Of a DNA stretch of 64,000 nt, positions 32,401-43,820 are shown one piece after another. The DNA lies in the NCBI GenBank assembly GCA_018296165.2, contig JACKQL020000086.1, positions 1 through 64,000 on the forward strand, read 5' to 3'. The position numbers and the translations under genes are program-made. Below the pieces are notes generated by a model. It ran no database searches. It had not been told where the DNA came from and saw nothing but the letters and a program-made list of their open reading frames with translations. The number at the start of each line of letters is the position of its first letter. Within the stretch, counting starts at the first letter, position 1. This stretch comes from Termitomyces sp. T153 (Eukaryota > Basidiomycota > Agaricomycetes > Agaricales > Lyophyllaceae).

Positions 32401-34663
32401 AGAGTCTTGCAGCCACAATAGGAGATATGCGCTCCTCTGCACAGAGGAGATTCCAAAGGATAACTAGGCGAGCTTGAATCTCATCTTTCTCAAGTTTTGC
32501 AAATGCCTCATAGAGAATCTGACTGTACAGCACATCAATTTGTAAGGTTGCTTCCACAGGATGATGAGGTTGCTGACTAGGAGACCTGTCTAACAGCTGC
32601 TTCATCCGCTTTTTTTGGTTTTTATTGGTCAAATCCCTTCTAGGACTTATGTATTTTACTGCTGTTGATGCATATATGAAGAGACCATTTGCCTGTTGCA
32701 TGAGGGTGACAAGTTCAATTTCATTCTCCAATGCAGGAAGCTTGTCCTTGAGATATATTAGAATATCTTCATTCACTTCATCTGTATCCACATCATGAAG
32801 ATGACAAACAGCCTCAGATGAAAATGACTTGCAAAGTTCAACTATATTAGGATCTGGCCGGCTTGTGACAAGAAATTTGAGACCATGCAAGGCACCCTTC
32901 TCAATGGTTAAAAGTAGTTCTTGCAAGAATACTGGGCCTCCATGATCAGCAATTTCATCCAATGCATCAATAACTACCAAGTATGGAGGTAGATTTCTGG
33001 ATTCTTTGCTAGTAGAGAGCTGCCAAGGTTCAACTAAGAGGTCAGTCATCTGTTTACCCAGTGTGTTAACTGAGTCAAGCTTGTTGACAGCAAAAAGAGA
33101 TTGTAAAAATGACTTGGAATGATGAGCAAGCTGATAGACCAATGTAGGAATGATGTTGGCCCTGCTTCTTGTGTCTTCAAACTGTCGGGAACAAAAGAAA
33201 GAGGCTTGCAAGATGTTTAACCCTCTATTCTCATCATCAAAGTGTTCTGCTACTGAGCAAGCAATAGTTGACTTTCCAGACCCAGCTGGACCAGTTAGCC
33301 AGAAGACCTGTGGGCTGGTGGGTGAAGAATCCCCTGCCCACTCATATAGTTGTTTGAGTATTCTTACACGTGTTCCCTCAATACAGGGTGCACGAACTAC
33401 AGTAGCATCATTGAGAATAGCATTATATGGTGCTCTATGAGAGTGATGTAAATTGTGCAGTTCAAGCCGCTAGGTTAGAAATGAGCCAGATACTGATCAA
33501 ATCTTTGGGGGAACATACAGCAATAAGATCATGCAAAGAACTTATATTTCTGTCCATGTTGAAGTTCATCTGAAGCTAACAGAAAATTCCAATGTCAGCA
33601 CTCCTACACTGCATACTGTTCAAGTCACATACAATAAAATGCTCTGTCTCCTTGTCAATCTGTTTGAAGATCTTTTGAACCTTGGCATTGTCTTGTTCAT
33701 TTTCCAAGATCTTTTTCCATGTTGATGTCTCAGACATTGCTTTCAGCTCAAGAATCTTCTTGATGAGTGACCTACATATCATCAGAAATCAAACATTCTA
33801 GCATAAATGCCATGCTCACTGTGCAAATTCCTCAGTTATTGCTCCAAACTTGGTGTCTTTGTTATCTATTTCCATCAATCCTGCATTGACAACTTCAAGG
33901 CGCTTTTGAGTCTGAGTATAGAGCTCATGCAGTGCATCTTTGTTGTCAGAAACGGCCTGGAGTTGTTGTTAACTTAGAGAAAGCAAACACAGAAGGTGAT
34001 GAGGCATACATTTTCAAGGCCAATGAGAACATTGAAAACAGCGATAGGTGCGTTGAAAGGTGTGCCTTCCAGGAGCTTCTCAGCCATCTTGAGCAACATT
34101 TGCATGCCATGCCAAGCTGATTTTGCCAGATGACCTGGCAGGAAATCGAAATCATGTTTCACATTTACTATTCGAAACTGGCTTCCTTACTTTGTCCGTT
34201 ATCAGTGGGAGTCAAATTTATGTGTGTTACATCTACTGTGATTCCTCCGGATCCTGTGAAGGCATCAAAACAGTTGCACAATGGATGATATTATCATAGT
34301 TACCTGGTTCGGCATGATCTCTCACGCCTACCTGAGCATCTGCTTTGTGCGCAATGGAACATGCTCAGATTTCATTCCCAGTTGTGAAGTTTGAATGTGC
34401 TCACCGTGACAGGGGCTTACTACAACGGGAGATTGGCTGCTGGTACTATTTCCCGATTCAAACGCTCGAGACGAGTCGGTAAATGCAGTTGCGTTAGACG
34501 CGCTGGCGTCTAATACTTGGGTCCCATCTGATCTTATATCGTGCACATTGCTGCCTCGCTGAGGGAGAGGCGACGGAATACGACTTGCAGCAGAGAACCG
34601 GTCTGCAACATTATGAAGCATTTTCTTAAGAGCACGACGCTTGGATTTCTGAGGGTTGGACAT
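29444..34663 (-). CDS. NACHT-WD40 STAND (NLR-type) receptor
   Basis: Preferred model on -: exons 34663-34405, 34253-34237, 34177-34010, 33956-33820, 33771-33633, 33575-33519 and 33469-29444. The six introns are 151, 59, 53, 48, 57 and 49 bp, all GT-AG, and all phases agree, giving about 1600 residues. Start MSNPQKSKRRALKK lies in a good ATG context. Residues 1-90 are low complexity; about 93-259 form a helical domain (LPGHLAKSAWHGMQMLLKMA, ETSTWKKILENEQDNAKVQ). NACHT follows, with Walker A GPAGSGKST (319-327), Walker B YLVVIDALDE (422-431) and FLVTSRPDP. Residues about 887-1515 hold 15 WD40 units and the C-terminal 85 are conserved with the copy at 8.8 kb. By family knowledge such proteins sense non-self or stress and can trigger cell death through the N-terminal domain. 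The second exon is only 17 nt. If it is not spliced this way, exons 2-3 carry a one-base frameshift near 34175. Confidence 0.88.
29750..31590 (-). repeat. 126-bp coding repeat array: 14 WD40 units plus one degenerate
   Basis: Each 42-residue unit has the form VNSVAFSPDGTHIVSGS followed by xDxTIHVWDSSTGAELLQL and TGHT. Variation concentrates after SGS (W, L, E, Q, D), at the next positions (N, K, T, S) and at the His/Cys before Val-Trp. R6 (30958-30833) and R13 (30076-29951) encode identical peptides with about three base differences. R1-R3 also resemble R7-R9. Confidence 0.92.
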
Positions 34664-35960
34664 GGTGGTATGTGAGAGAGCCGTTGGGGACCGTTCCAAT
34701 GATGGGATGTCAAGTCATCTCACGCCTCATTGTGATGTACTATTGTTCCACAGGATTCCATGCCGTTCCACGTTACGCAATTGCTGTGGAGATGGTGCTT
34801 CTATCTGTTGATGCATGAGACCTGAGAAGTCTCGTATCATTGTCGGACTCCTCTTGTTAGATCAATTTTTCTCATCATACTTTTTCTCAATAACCATGAA
34901 GATTGAGTTTGCAAGGCGTGATCGATGGTCATCTAGAGTTTGCAAAGCATTATCGACGTCGCTCCACCTGCTGAATTCTGTGCTGTGGTTATTGTAGACC
35001 GTAGATTTGATTTGGTACACGGACTCAACAACCAAACTAGTACTGACATGGCGGTCTGATGGACCTGGTTTTGTTTCTCGTCCGACGCCGTCGCCGTGCT
35101 GCGATTGGATGGACCGCGTCGATGACTCTTTCTCTCCCCCAATATCCTAGCTGCACATGTTGCAGCCTGTTGTCTTCTGTGACGCAGCGCGCAATGAGCA
35201 CAGAGGTTCATTAACTCCTTTGAATATAGAACACTCAGCTTTCTTCTAGATGCACATTGGGGGACAGTAGTACACCTATTCCAAGCAGGGACATGGTCGA
35301 CCCATCTCTCAATCGTCGGCCAGACGTAGATTTACGGTAGGATGGATAAGGAAAGCGCACCTTGCAAAGAATTCCGCTGAGTGTGATTAGTTGTCTTATC
35401 GCCCACCGCGTCCCACCTGCATCTAGCAACGTTTACAATTCTCGGTCGCAGTTCACAAACTATGACCATCATCCAATACTTATTATTAGAGCCACGGATA
35501 TACAAATCACAAGTAACACGCTATCAGACACTTGGAAGGGTGGGGCCGCTGTGGCATCGCGAGTGTATCGAAACATAGTAAACTCGCCTCAGAGACAACA
35601 ACGGTGTGCCCAGTGCTAATTCTGTCTAGAGTGAACCTTTGTGCACAAGAACTTGACTCTCGACGTCTTTATCCAGTAGGGAAATATAATAAATGGGACG
35701 GAGACCAATCTGTATTACGGACCTCGAGAAGTGAATGCCACGATGACGAGCGGATTGTGAGATGATACCTGAAATCAACGTGCTTGGCTACATACTTTGC
35801 TGCAACGCGTTCTTTGTCGTCGCCGCCTCGAGCTTATGTATGTTCTTCATTACATCAATGCATCTGAACTCTGATCTAGAACGACTTCGTCTAGGACTTT
35901 TTTTTGCGTCTGACTGATCTTTCGTGCACTGCTACATATCGATTTGATCGTTCTTTCTGC
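34664..35960. other. Upstream of NLR gene; no further gene seen
   Basis: CG-normal DNA. Short frames on both strands have no recognisable motif. The first few hundred bases left of about 34950 should hold the NLR promoter (which fires leftward). Confidence 0.35.
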
Positions 35961-35964
35961 AGCT

Positions 35965-36360
35965 ACGAGAACGTCCTCTCTTGAAATCCACTCAAATTAT
36001 AGCTATGAGCTCGAGTCCATCCTGTTCACCCTGAAAAAGCTCTTCAATGATCTGTCTATGCCTGACCTCATGATTCTCTGACATCCACATCGTACTCGAA
36101 CAATTCAGACATAGTTTTATCAACTTCATCGACTTTGAATTTTCAAACTTCAAGTACACACTGGACAAGTATTGGAAGGTTAAATGAGCATGGCTTGAGG
36201 ACTGTGGGTGTATAGGTGGCGGTGCGGCTTAGCATCTACAATGACTTATTTAGCATGGGCAAAAGCGTAGTCAACACGGGCACATATAGCATACACCCCG
36301 AGTATGAGCCCCTCCAACCCGGTTTGGAAAATGCATTATGTACCATGTGTAATCAGACAC
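35965..36360 (+). pseudogene. Scraps of a Ser/Thr-rich membrane-protein gene
   Basis: The word ctctcttgaaatccactcaa and the following aagctcttcaatgatct match 11345-11420. Further on, cacggg...catatagcatacaccccgagtatgagcccctccaa (36273-36320) resembles the tail region of the intact gene at about 14219-14265. No reading frame survives. Confidence 0.45.
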
Positions 36361-36654
36361 AATAATGCATCAATCTGACTGCATCAGCTAAAGAAACAAA
36401 GACTGCAAGCAGATGGAATCTCATTTATAACTGAAACCTAGTGATAGAAATGGGAACATTAATACAACTGATGGGAAGTAGGAACATGGAGCCAGAATGC
36501 AAAAAGTATGTGGCCTGCCTCAGGCCCAAGGGCTTTTACAAGGCCTGGAAGCAGTGAAGTTGAGCCCTTTGGGCCTTTGAAAGTCAGACAACAGGACAGG
36601 GCCTGGTTCAGCCCCGGCTCAAAATCACCAAACAGAATGTTTCATGTTGCCATA

Positions 36655-37215
36655 TGAATTGTGCTTACTCTGACCAACTTGCCATATGTGATGCTCTTCT
36701 TGTCCAAAAACAGCCTGTCAAGCCTCCTTGATAGTTTGATAGATAGATCCAATGTGCACAATTCCCGGCACAGGTTGGACAACTCATGTCTGAGGTACTG
36801 GTATAGTAACAATGGGAGTAGGAGACTCCAAAATCCTCATCAACTTTCGTCATTTGGCTGTAGGCTTGAAGGACGGTGAATACAAATCGATTATGGAACT
36901 CTCAGTCTTCATTGGGGAAGGTGAGCACAGATTGATGATTTTCACCTCAGACTTGATGGGGTGCAAGGCTTTCGGTGAACAGAGAGAAGGCGAGCACAGA
37001 TCAATGATTTTTGCCTGAGACTGGATGGAGTTTGAGGCCTTATGTGTACAGAGATTAATGATTGTGGAAGATGTTTGAGGATCCTCGACCTTTGCTTGTG
37101 TTTTTGCTGGTGGAGTGGCGGCTGCCCATATAGATCGGTGAAGAGTCAAGTATGATACCTTCTTAATCATCTTCAACAAAAACTTTTCGAATTTGTAGCT
37201 CTTTGAACACATAAA
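36655..37215 (-). pseudogene. Possible MULE/hop transposase N-terminal fragment
   Basis: The minus frame carries four copies of a motif II(D/N)LCSPS (about 36870-37080), then TPIVTIPVP. After a stop comes IVHIGSIYQTIKEA, stop, QAVFGQEEHHIWQVGQS. The last block resembles the start of FAR1-type DNA-binding domains (SIYxTxEEAxxAVF...W) found in Agaricomycete Mutator-like elements. It is broken by two stops, with no catalytic domain beyond. The minus frame upstream (to 37457) may be the same protein. Confidence 0.4.
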
Positions 37216-37459
37216 ATTTCAAATGGTGAAAGCAGCACGATATGATTGAGTGGCATGGATGAGAGCTGGTCAACAGATAGGATTCGTGGTGACTCGATCT
37301 GCAAGCGAAGACTTAAGCAGATCAACTTTTCAATTTGTGTTATGGGAGGCTTCTCCTCAAGTGATCCTTGGGTTGTTGAATGAAGACATGGAAAAATGCA
37401 TACAGTAAATGTGCAGGTAGTAAAATCATTGTACCCATGATCCACAGAGAAATTCAACA

Positions 37460-38270
37460 GTAGGAGTCTGTTCTGAATCTCATGCAGGTGTCAATACTCG
37501 TACCATCACGGTTCCTTGGTACTGCATGGCAACATGGTTCCAGCATCACGCAATAACTGTGTTTCAGAGTCTTGCCATGAGTGGAGTGCATGTCGGGTGC
37601 CCTACAGCAGCCTTAATGAAGTTATGAACAGCTATACCACAGCTGCCGCTTTCAGAGCTTTGTTGCGCAATGATACCAGCCTTGATGTCGATAATGGGTG
37701 CGTTGCAGACATCCTTGGATACCCATTTGCAGACACAAAGGACTTGTGGTGGTGGTGTATGGTGTAGTCTCCATATTCAATGACTGGACTACCATGGCAA
37801 TAGATGAATGTTGTGAAATGGTTATATATCCGACACAAGACTCATTGCGATGAACAAACAGACAATTGAGTGATTACGCCGGCGCACATCCCTTAATTCG
37901 GGAGCATATATAGGACTCTTTCTTCAAGCCAGCTCTTGTTGAGGAGACAATCCAGCTGATGTAGCGGAAACTAGCCTTGAATTTTTGACGTGAAAGGCAT
38001 GTTGGCAAAAGATTGAATGCCAAGTGAATCAGATGATTTTAGGTATCAAAGCACGTTGGAATAGGCATGCACAGCATGTTCATTATTGGTTACGTTCCGA
38101 ATGAGGTTTATCTGCAACAGAATAAGCCGCCGCTCTGGGAAAATGATGCCGTACTTTTGCAATCAGGGCGTCAAAGTGCTGTTTGGTCCTACGCCTTGAA
38201 TATAATAGATGCAAACATAGAAACCCCTATTCCCTAACAGGTATGTCGACCCTCACCTCGATCTTCCCGT
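37460..38270. other. No gene seen
   Basis: Open frames below 85 codons with no recognisable motif on either strand. Confidence 0.35.
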
Positions 38271-38277
38271 AACACAG

Positions 38278-38751
38278 TTGCGCCCTTATTCGGGACCCGT
38301 ACTACGGCACTTCAAAGACGCTTTCTGCTTCTCCTTCTACCATCACCGTGATAAGCGCCGAACCACGTCCTCTGCCGCGCCTGCTCGCTCGACCTCCGTC
38401 GCCGCCACTGTTACCTTGAAGGGAATCGTGATCCGTGGCTTTCACCCGAAGGACAAAGGGAAAGCCCCTGAAGAAGACAACCAAGAGGAAGAAGAGATTG
38501 GGGTTGATCCTGGGGAAGTCCCGCTCCCTGAAGCTGATGCGGAGGACGATCTCGAAGACCACCCGACTCGCCCCAATCCTACCCCTACGCTGATCCCTCA
38601 GTCTAGTTGGGACTTGTCAAAATTGGAGAGGGTTCTGTTTCTGTTTCTCACCGTGCGTGTTACTATTCGAAAAGTCGTATGCTCCGCCTCGGAGCGTATG
38701 CAATACTCGCATGGTTACTACGTCACTTCTCGGAACTTGGCGATTGCTTGA
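38278..38751 (+). other. Unrecognised open frame with acidic stretch
   Basis: A 157-codon frame starting with a non-ATG codon. It has a basic Ala/Ser/Arg region, HPKDKGKAPEEDNQEEEE and further acidic residues, then a hydrophobic end. A donor/acceptor-like context (cctaacaggtatg at 38235) precedes it. It could be an exon of a lost gene or a repeat-derived ORF. Confidence 0.25.
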
Positions 38752-38974
38752 ACGAAGTCGGAGTGACGTGGGTGTGCTCGAGCTTCTATGATGCACATAG
38801 GAGTATATGCTATTAACCAACCTTTCTGTACTCCTCAAGGGCCACACAGCGAAAGGATGCTCAGGTATGTTTCCCCCCCTCTGCTTCACCGAACCTTGCC
38901 TGAGATTGGCGCCAGTCATCCGACTGGCGATTAATGAGCGCGGAACAATTTTCTTGGTTGTGGATGCTATGCAG

Positions 38975-39195
38975 GGCTAGGTGCGGGTCTGCAGTCTGTT
39001 TTACAGATACTTCTGACCTAATCCAAGTTATTTCTACAGCGATCATCCGGCCGCCAGCCTTCCGCTGTCCTTTTTTGCCAACCAACAAACCTTCAAAGGG
39101 TTAGATGCGGGTGTGCGGACTATCTCACAAATATTTCGACAGCGAACAGCCATCCACCAGCCCTCCGCCGTCCTTTTTCTCCAACAAGCCCTGCC
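38975..39195. repeat. Imperfect direct duplication of about 100 bp
   Basis: Segments at about 38978-39075 and 39098-39190 share the order ggctag/ggttag, atgcgggt, gcagtct/cggactatct, cagatacttc/caaatatttc, gacagcga, ccagccttccgctgtcc/ccagccctccgccgtcc and ttttt-ccaac. Confidence 0.65.
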
Positions 39196-39837
39196 TTGTC
39201 GGCCCCACAAACCCTCCTCCAACCTTTCTTCTTTGCAAACACATTGCTCTGAATATCAGTATCCCTCGATGACTTCTAACAACGTCTTCACTGATTAATG
39301 ACAAAATAGTCGGCCTATGTAACGTATAATGCCGAGTTGGTCTTCGTTGCCAGATCATTAGGGTGTCAGAATGAGTGAAATGCATGTGGGTGGGGTGAGA
39401 GTAGAGCTGGGTGGGGGTTGCATCGTCACGAATACTTGTATATATTTATTCATACGCGTCGACCATCCCATTGATCATCCCACATTACTTTGTCGTGTTG
39501 TTCACCGTTCGTGAAACAGTGTTTATGTTTAGGATACTTGTCTCCTGTATTCGCATGTGCACGTGCATTGCGTGAACTTGCGAAAAGTTGAGAGATGAAT
39601 TCACTTATGACTTGAAAGTTTCTGTGCTGCATTTGGCAACGAGGTCACCTTGCCTGCGTTTTGATCCACGTGATCTTTTTTGCTTTTTTTTTCTTCCTCA
39701 CTCCCGCTGAGCTCCCACTTGTTTGCTTCCAAAGGGTGAACATCCTCATTTCAAGCCAAATTCAAGCTGAATTTTGGATACAAACTCTGGTGCAACCCAT
39801 CCCGACACTGTTCTGTACTGCTCTTCCGTATTCTACG

Positions 39838-41539
39838 ATGGGTCAGTACCGCTCTCCCGTGCTTTTATATGCAATAATACCGTCTGATCTCTTATTGATT
39901 AGAATATGTCCCCCTCCCTTGCACAATAGATGCCACCTGTTTCAGCAGTGAGGCCGATAGGAATGCGGCTTGTGCTCAGATACAGATCAACATAACAAAT
40001 CTGTTTCAAGCTATGTTAAGGATGAAAACTCGATATAACGATTTAAGCATTACCGCACGTCTACCGGACGAGCTCCTGGCCAAAATCTTGACATATGCTG
40101 TGTCTACTTATGAATATACTCAGGATTGGACGATCCAGGTGGCGAACGTTTGTACTTTGTGGCGTCGTGTCGCCCTCAATTGTCCATACTTGTGGAACCG
40201 CGTGCAGTATGTCAAAAGAATCGAGTGGTTGACTGAAATGGTCATTCCTCGATCCGGGCATCTCCCACTGCATATCGTTCTGACCGATGAGGAATGGCCT
40301 CGGGGGCTGGATGTGATCCTAGGCGAGATCCATCGGATCGAACATTTGACATGCTATGTGGACCAGAGAAAGGCGAAAGAGGTCCTACGCAATCTGACGA
40401 GAGCCGCCCCAATGTTGAAAACCTGCGCAATGACAACTTATCCCGTTTTCAAGCTTCCCTATTATCCTTTTGCCAACTATTCACCGAAGTTAACAACGCT
40501 TAGTCTCAATAACTTTACCCTCCCCAGGGGATCGTCCTTCATGTCTGGCTTAACTGAGTTTGTATATAAATATGCATACTTGCCGTCGGCAGGTGTACCG
40601 TTATCTCATCTTATGGATCTCCTTGCAGCAGCTCCTCAACTCGTGACCCTCGAGCTCCGAAATGCATGCAGTGCGATTGACACTGCGACGACTGTCCACG
40701 TCCATCTTCCTCACCTTCAGCACCTGATATTCGACGATCACACCATCATTTGTACTTCATTTCTTTCTAATGTCATCCATCCTCCGACGACATACCTCAA
40801 CATTTGCACCGCTCAATCAAGCAGGAGAAATAACGTGGCCATCCGTGAGCTGGCAGAAGAGCTGGGAACGCACATTGTAGATGTTGTCAGTCTCCGCATT
40901 GGAGACGATCATCAAAATACGTATAAGGTGGAGCTTGACTACACAACAGAATCGCAGGCCGATCACGCTCAGGTCAAAGTCAGGTTATGGGAGATCGAAC
41001 AAATACAAGCATTTGTTGAGACACTTTCTCTGCAGCATCTCCAAGTGTTGAAATTGCGACTTACGTCCATAACCGAGGCAGTTCTCAACATCACTAGTAA
41101 CTCGCATTGCTTGAATACCCTTGTTTTTGATTCTTCCGGATGTGTCAGTTATGTGCCCCTGCTTGACGGCATATCGAAGGATGAAGTGAAGAGTGTGCAC
41201 AGACTGCATAAAGATATTTTCAGGACTCAGCCTGAGAGATTTCGATCATCTGATCCTGCGTCCCATATTTCCAAAATGAAGAATTCCCTTGCTTTTATGC
41301 TCAAACATGCATCACCAGTTCCAGGTCCCCTTCGTTTCCCTTCACTTAGGAGTCTCTCGATAATTGGCCGTGGCTATCAGTCCAACCATGACCTCATATC
41401 ATTGGCTGCTCTGGCCCGTCTGCGAGCCAATCGTGGCTCACCCCTTAACAAACTGTATTTTAGCAATTATGACAACCGTGACACAGAATATCTAACCTTG
41501 GTCCGCGACGTTGTGGCTTCCATCTATTGTGAAGGATAA
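39838..41539 (+). CDS. F-box protein with leucine-rich C-terminal region
   Basis: Model: exon 1 is only ATGG (39838-39841), intron 39842-39929 (gtcagtacc...cacaatag), exon 2 39930-41539; 537 residues. Joining gives MDATCFSSEADRNAACAQIQ, aligned with the N termini of the F-box proteins at 43821 and 58711; without exon 1 the first ATG is at 40013, inside this conserved region. The F-box lies at about residues 39-85 (ITARLPDELLAKILTYAV ... VCTLWRRVALNCPYLWNRV). The rest contains repeated hydrophobic LxxLxL segments ending LTLVRDVVASIYCEG. Such proteins are expected substrate adaptors of SCF ubiquitin ligases; the substrate is unknown. Confidence 0.85.
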
Positions 41540-43290
41540 ACTATGGATACTACTTAGAACAACGAGGATCATTAATCGAAACCAGAAGCAACTTGGGATG
41601 TTTGTCCATAACTTTCTTGCAAGATACTATCTATACAAATTGATGGAAGACTCGTATTATTTTTTGGGCAATTAATCTGGATTCCGATCTTGCATCAAAA
41701 GACACAGGTCGTTATTCTCCAGTATCTCTTTCATTCTATGTGAGTGAGTTGGCAATTTGATGAATTATCAATCATTAGCACAGTAAGCTCTGTATGCAGG
41801 TCAGGATGAGAAGTGTGAGGACATCCGAAGCAACCTCATTGTATATATGTAGATTATGAGATTCAGTAGAGCGCCGGTTCAGGGTGTGGAGGGGGCTTAG
41901 TAATCATGGAGCCTTGGATTTGGAACGTCCTTGACTAGTAAATAAAGAGATGGGATGGGCCGATAACGGCAGATAACATATGGGGTTGCACGACCATTAA
42001 ATATACTACGACGTGTTACAAACAATTCCCATGTATTCCGCACTTGCATAAATAACTGCCTCGAAACGGGGTGATGCGTATACCATAAAACATTTTGTTG
42101 GACAGGAGTCCAAAGAGAAGTAAGTTGCCACAGGGTCTTTGAGTTATTGGGGAATCCATTGGGAAAATATTCAATGAGAGAACTAGCTGTGGCAGATAAG
42201 GTATCTGCCACTCGTCCAATTTGTTGCTCAGAATCCATTGGTTGGACATGCACACAACATGCACATCACTTAGTTCTGATTACAAGGAATATTTAGATAG
42301 CGTGAAAATGGTAATACGTGGAATTTCCTAGAATACAAGTGTGAATGTCACAATGTTACCTTCCACAGCCTTTGCCACTTTTTTAGGTGCCTGATCACAG
42401 TTGATAGGTTTTGATTAGAAAGCCCTAAGTATTGGTGTCGTCCTTTATGTTGGCGGTGGCATTGAATCACAGTCAATGGTTATAGCAAAAGATTTCCACA
42501 GCCTCTCATTTGTCAGCAGGACCCTTGAATCTGTGATCAATGATGCATCCAAAGGTTGGTAGGATCCTCCACATGTCTACAGCATGATCTCACATCCTTT
42601 CATAGTTCTGGAAAGCAGAACTACCTCAGGCTCTTACTAGTGGGTATGTCAAGCCTTCAAGGTGAGCATTGGACTCGATGGATTATGCAAACATAGCTGA
42701 ACTCAGCCATTTGTACATAGTCTATGATATTTTCCAACCGCAACCGGTCAAAGGTGCTGGCATATATTTTCTATGAATGGTTCTGCATGATTAGAATGAT
42801 TCCCACTGTATTAGAAATCTTGAGATTCTTCGTGCTGCAGCTGCACCACATAGCAGACTCTTCATCGCTGAATCCGTCTTTAAGCATGCAAAGATACAAG
42901 TAATGGTGATTCCAAACAATCTGGGGTAGTTCTACCTGCACCACTTCTCCCGAAGTATGGACATGCAAGCGTCTTTGTATACACTGGAAATATACAGGTG
43001 GGCCAAGCTCTGACCTCAGTGTCAATGATGTGTGCTGAGATGAGCATGCAGATGATGGTCATGATCAATGGCAAGGAACGCACCTTCCAACAGTTTCGTA
43101 GCTGATTGGCTTTTGCTGGCTGGTAGCTCCAAGATACTGCACTGAAACCTCCTTTTGAATCTGTGTGCCAGTTCTTGGTAGTGATCCCTATGTAGCCTGT
43201 AAACTTACATTCCAATGCAGCTTTCTTCAAAGATGTAACCCTAAGTAATTTCATAGCAAAACGGCTGAATGTACAGTGGTGCACTCAATT
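41540..43290. other. Two unrecognised decayed minus-strand frames
   Basis: At 41897-42253 (-) a frame of 118 codons includes LIEYFPNGFPNNSKTLWQL and YTHHPVSRQLFMQVRNTWE. At 42880-43284 (-) another of 134 codons includes KFTGYIGITTKNWHTD and GGFSAVSWSYQPAKANQLR. Neither has flanking exons I can connect. They look like conserved protein scraps, perhaps transposon-derived. Confidence 0.3.
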
Positions 43291-43820
43291 ATGCTAGGCA
43301 TAATAAGATGAATTATACGAAATGGCCTAAAAGGCGGCTGCTTTGAATACATTACGGGGCACTGATTCAGCTTGCAGTTTGGCTGCGTAAGTGATATTTA
43401 CTGTTTTACTTGCATCTTCTTCTGCTTGTCCAGCATCCTGCCTGAGACATCTGTACTGATGGGTGCCTTTTGTGCCTCCTCCTTTCCCTTCATCATTGCC
43501 TGTACAAAAAGTTATAATCAAAATACTCCATATGTAACGCTTTTTGTAACGTTTCAAACGAGGGCTTCGAAACGTGACCAGATCGGAGTTTGATTTCGAT
43601 TTCTTGACTTCCAAACGTGAGCGATCCAGATCGACTGATATCATCAACTAAGAAGCGACCTCGTCATATCTGCTTGAATATTAGCACCTCAAGAACCAGT
43701 CAATCTCTACCAAATCAAGATATAACACATGCGTACGTTTTACATCAATGATCACCCAATAAAACCATTAATCATCTTCATCATCCACCAGCAAACGCGG
43801 TATCTATTCCGGGCACTACT

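Noticed and set aside
38278..38751. 157-codon plus frame as a real gene
   Set aside because: Starts with a non-ATG codon and shows no recognisable domain; kept only as an unrecognised open frame.
40013..41539. Start of the first F-box protein at the ATG at 40013
   Set aside because: Conserved family residues continue upstream in frame to 39930, and a 4-nt first exon at 39838 supplies an ATG in the right phase.
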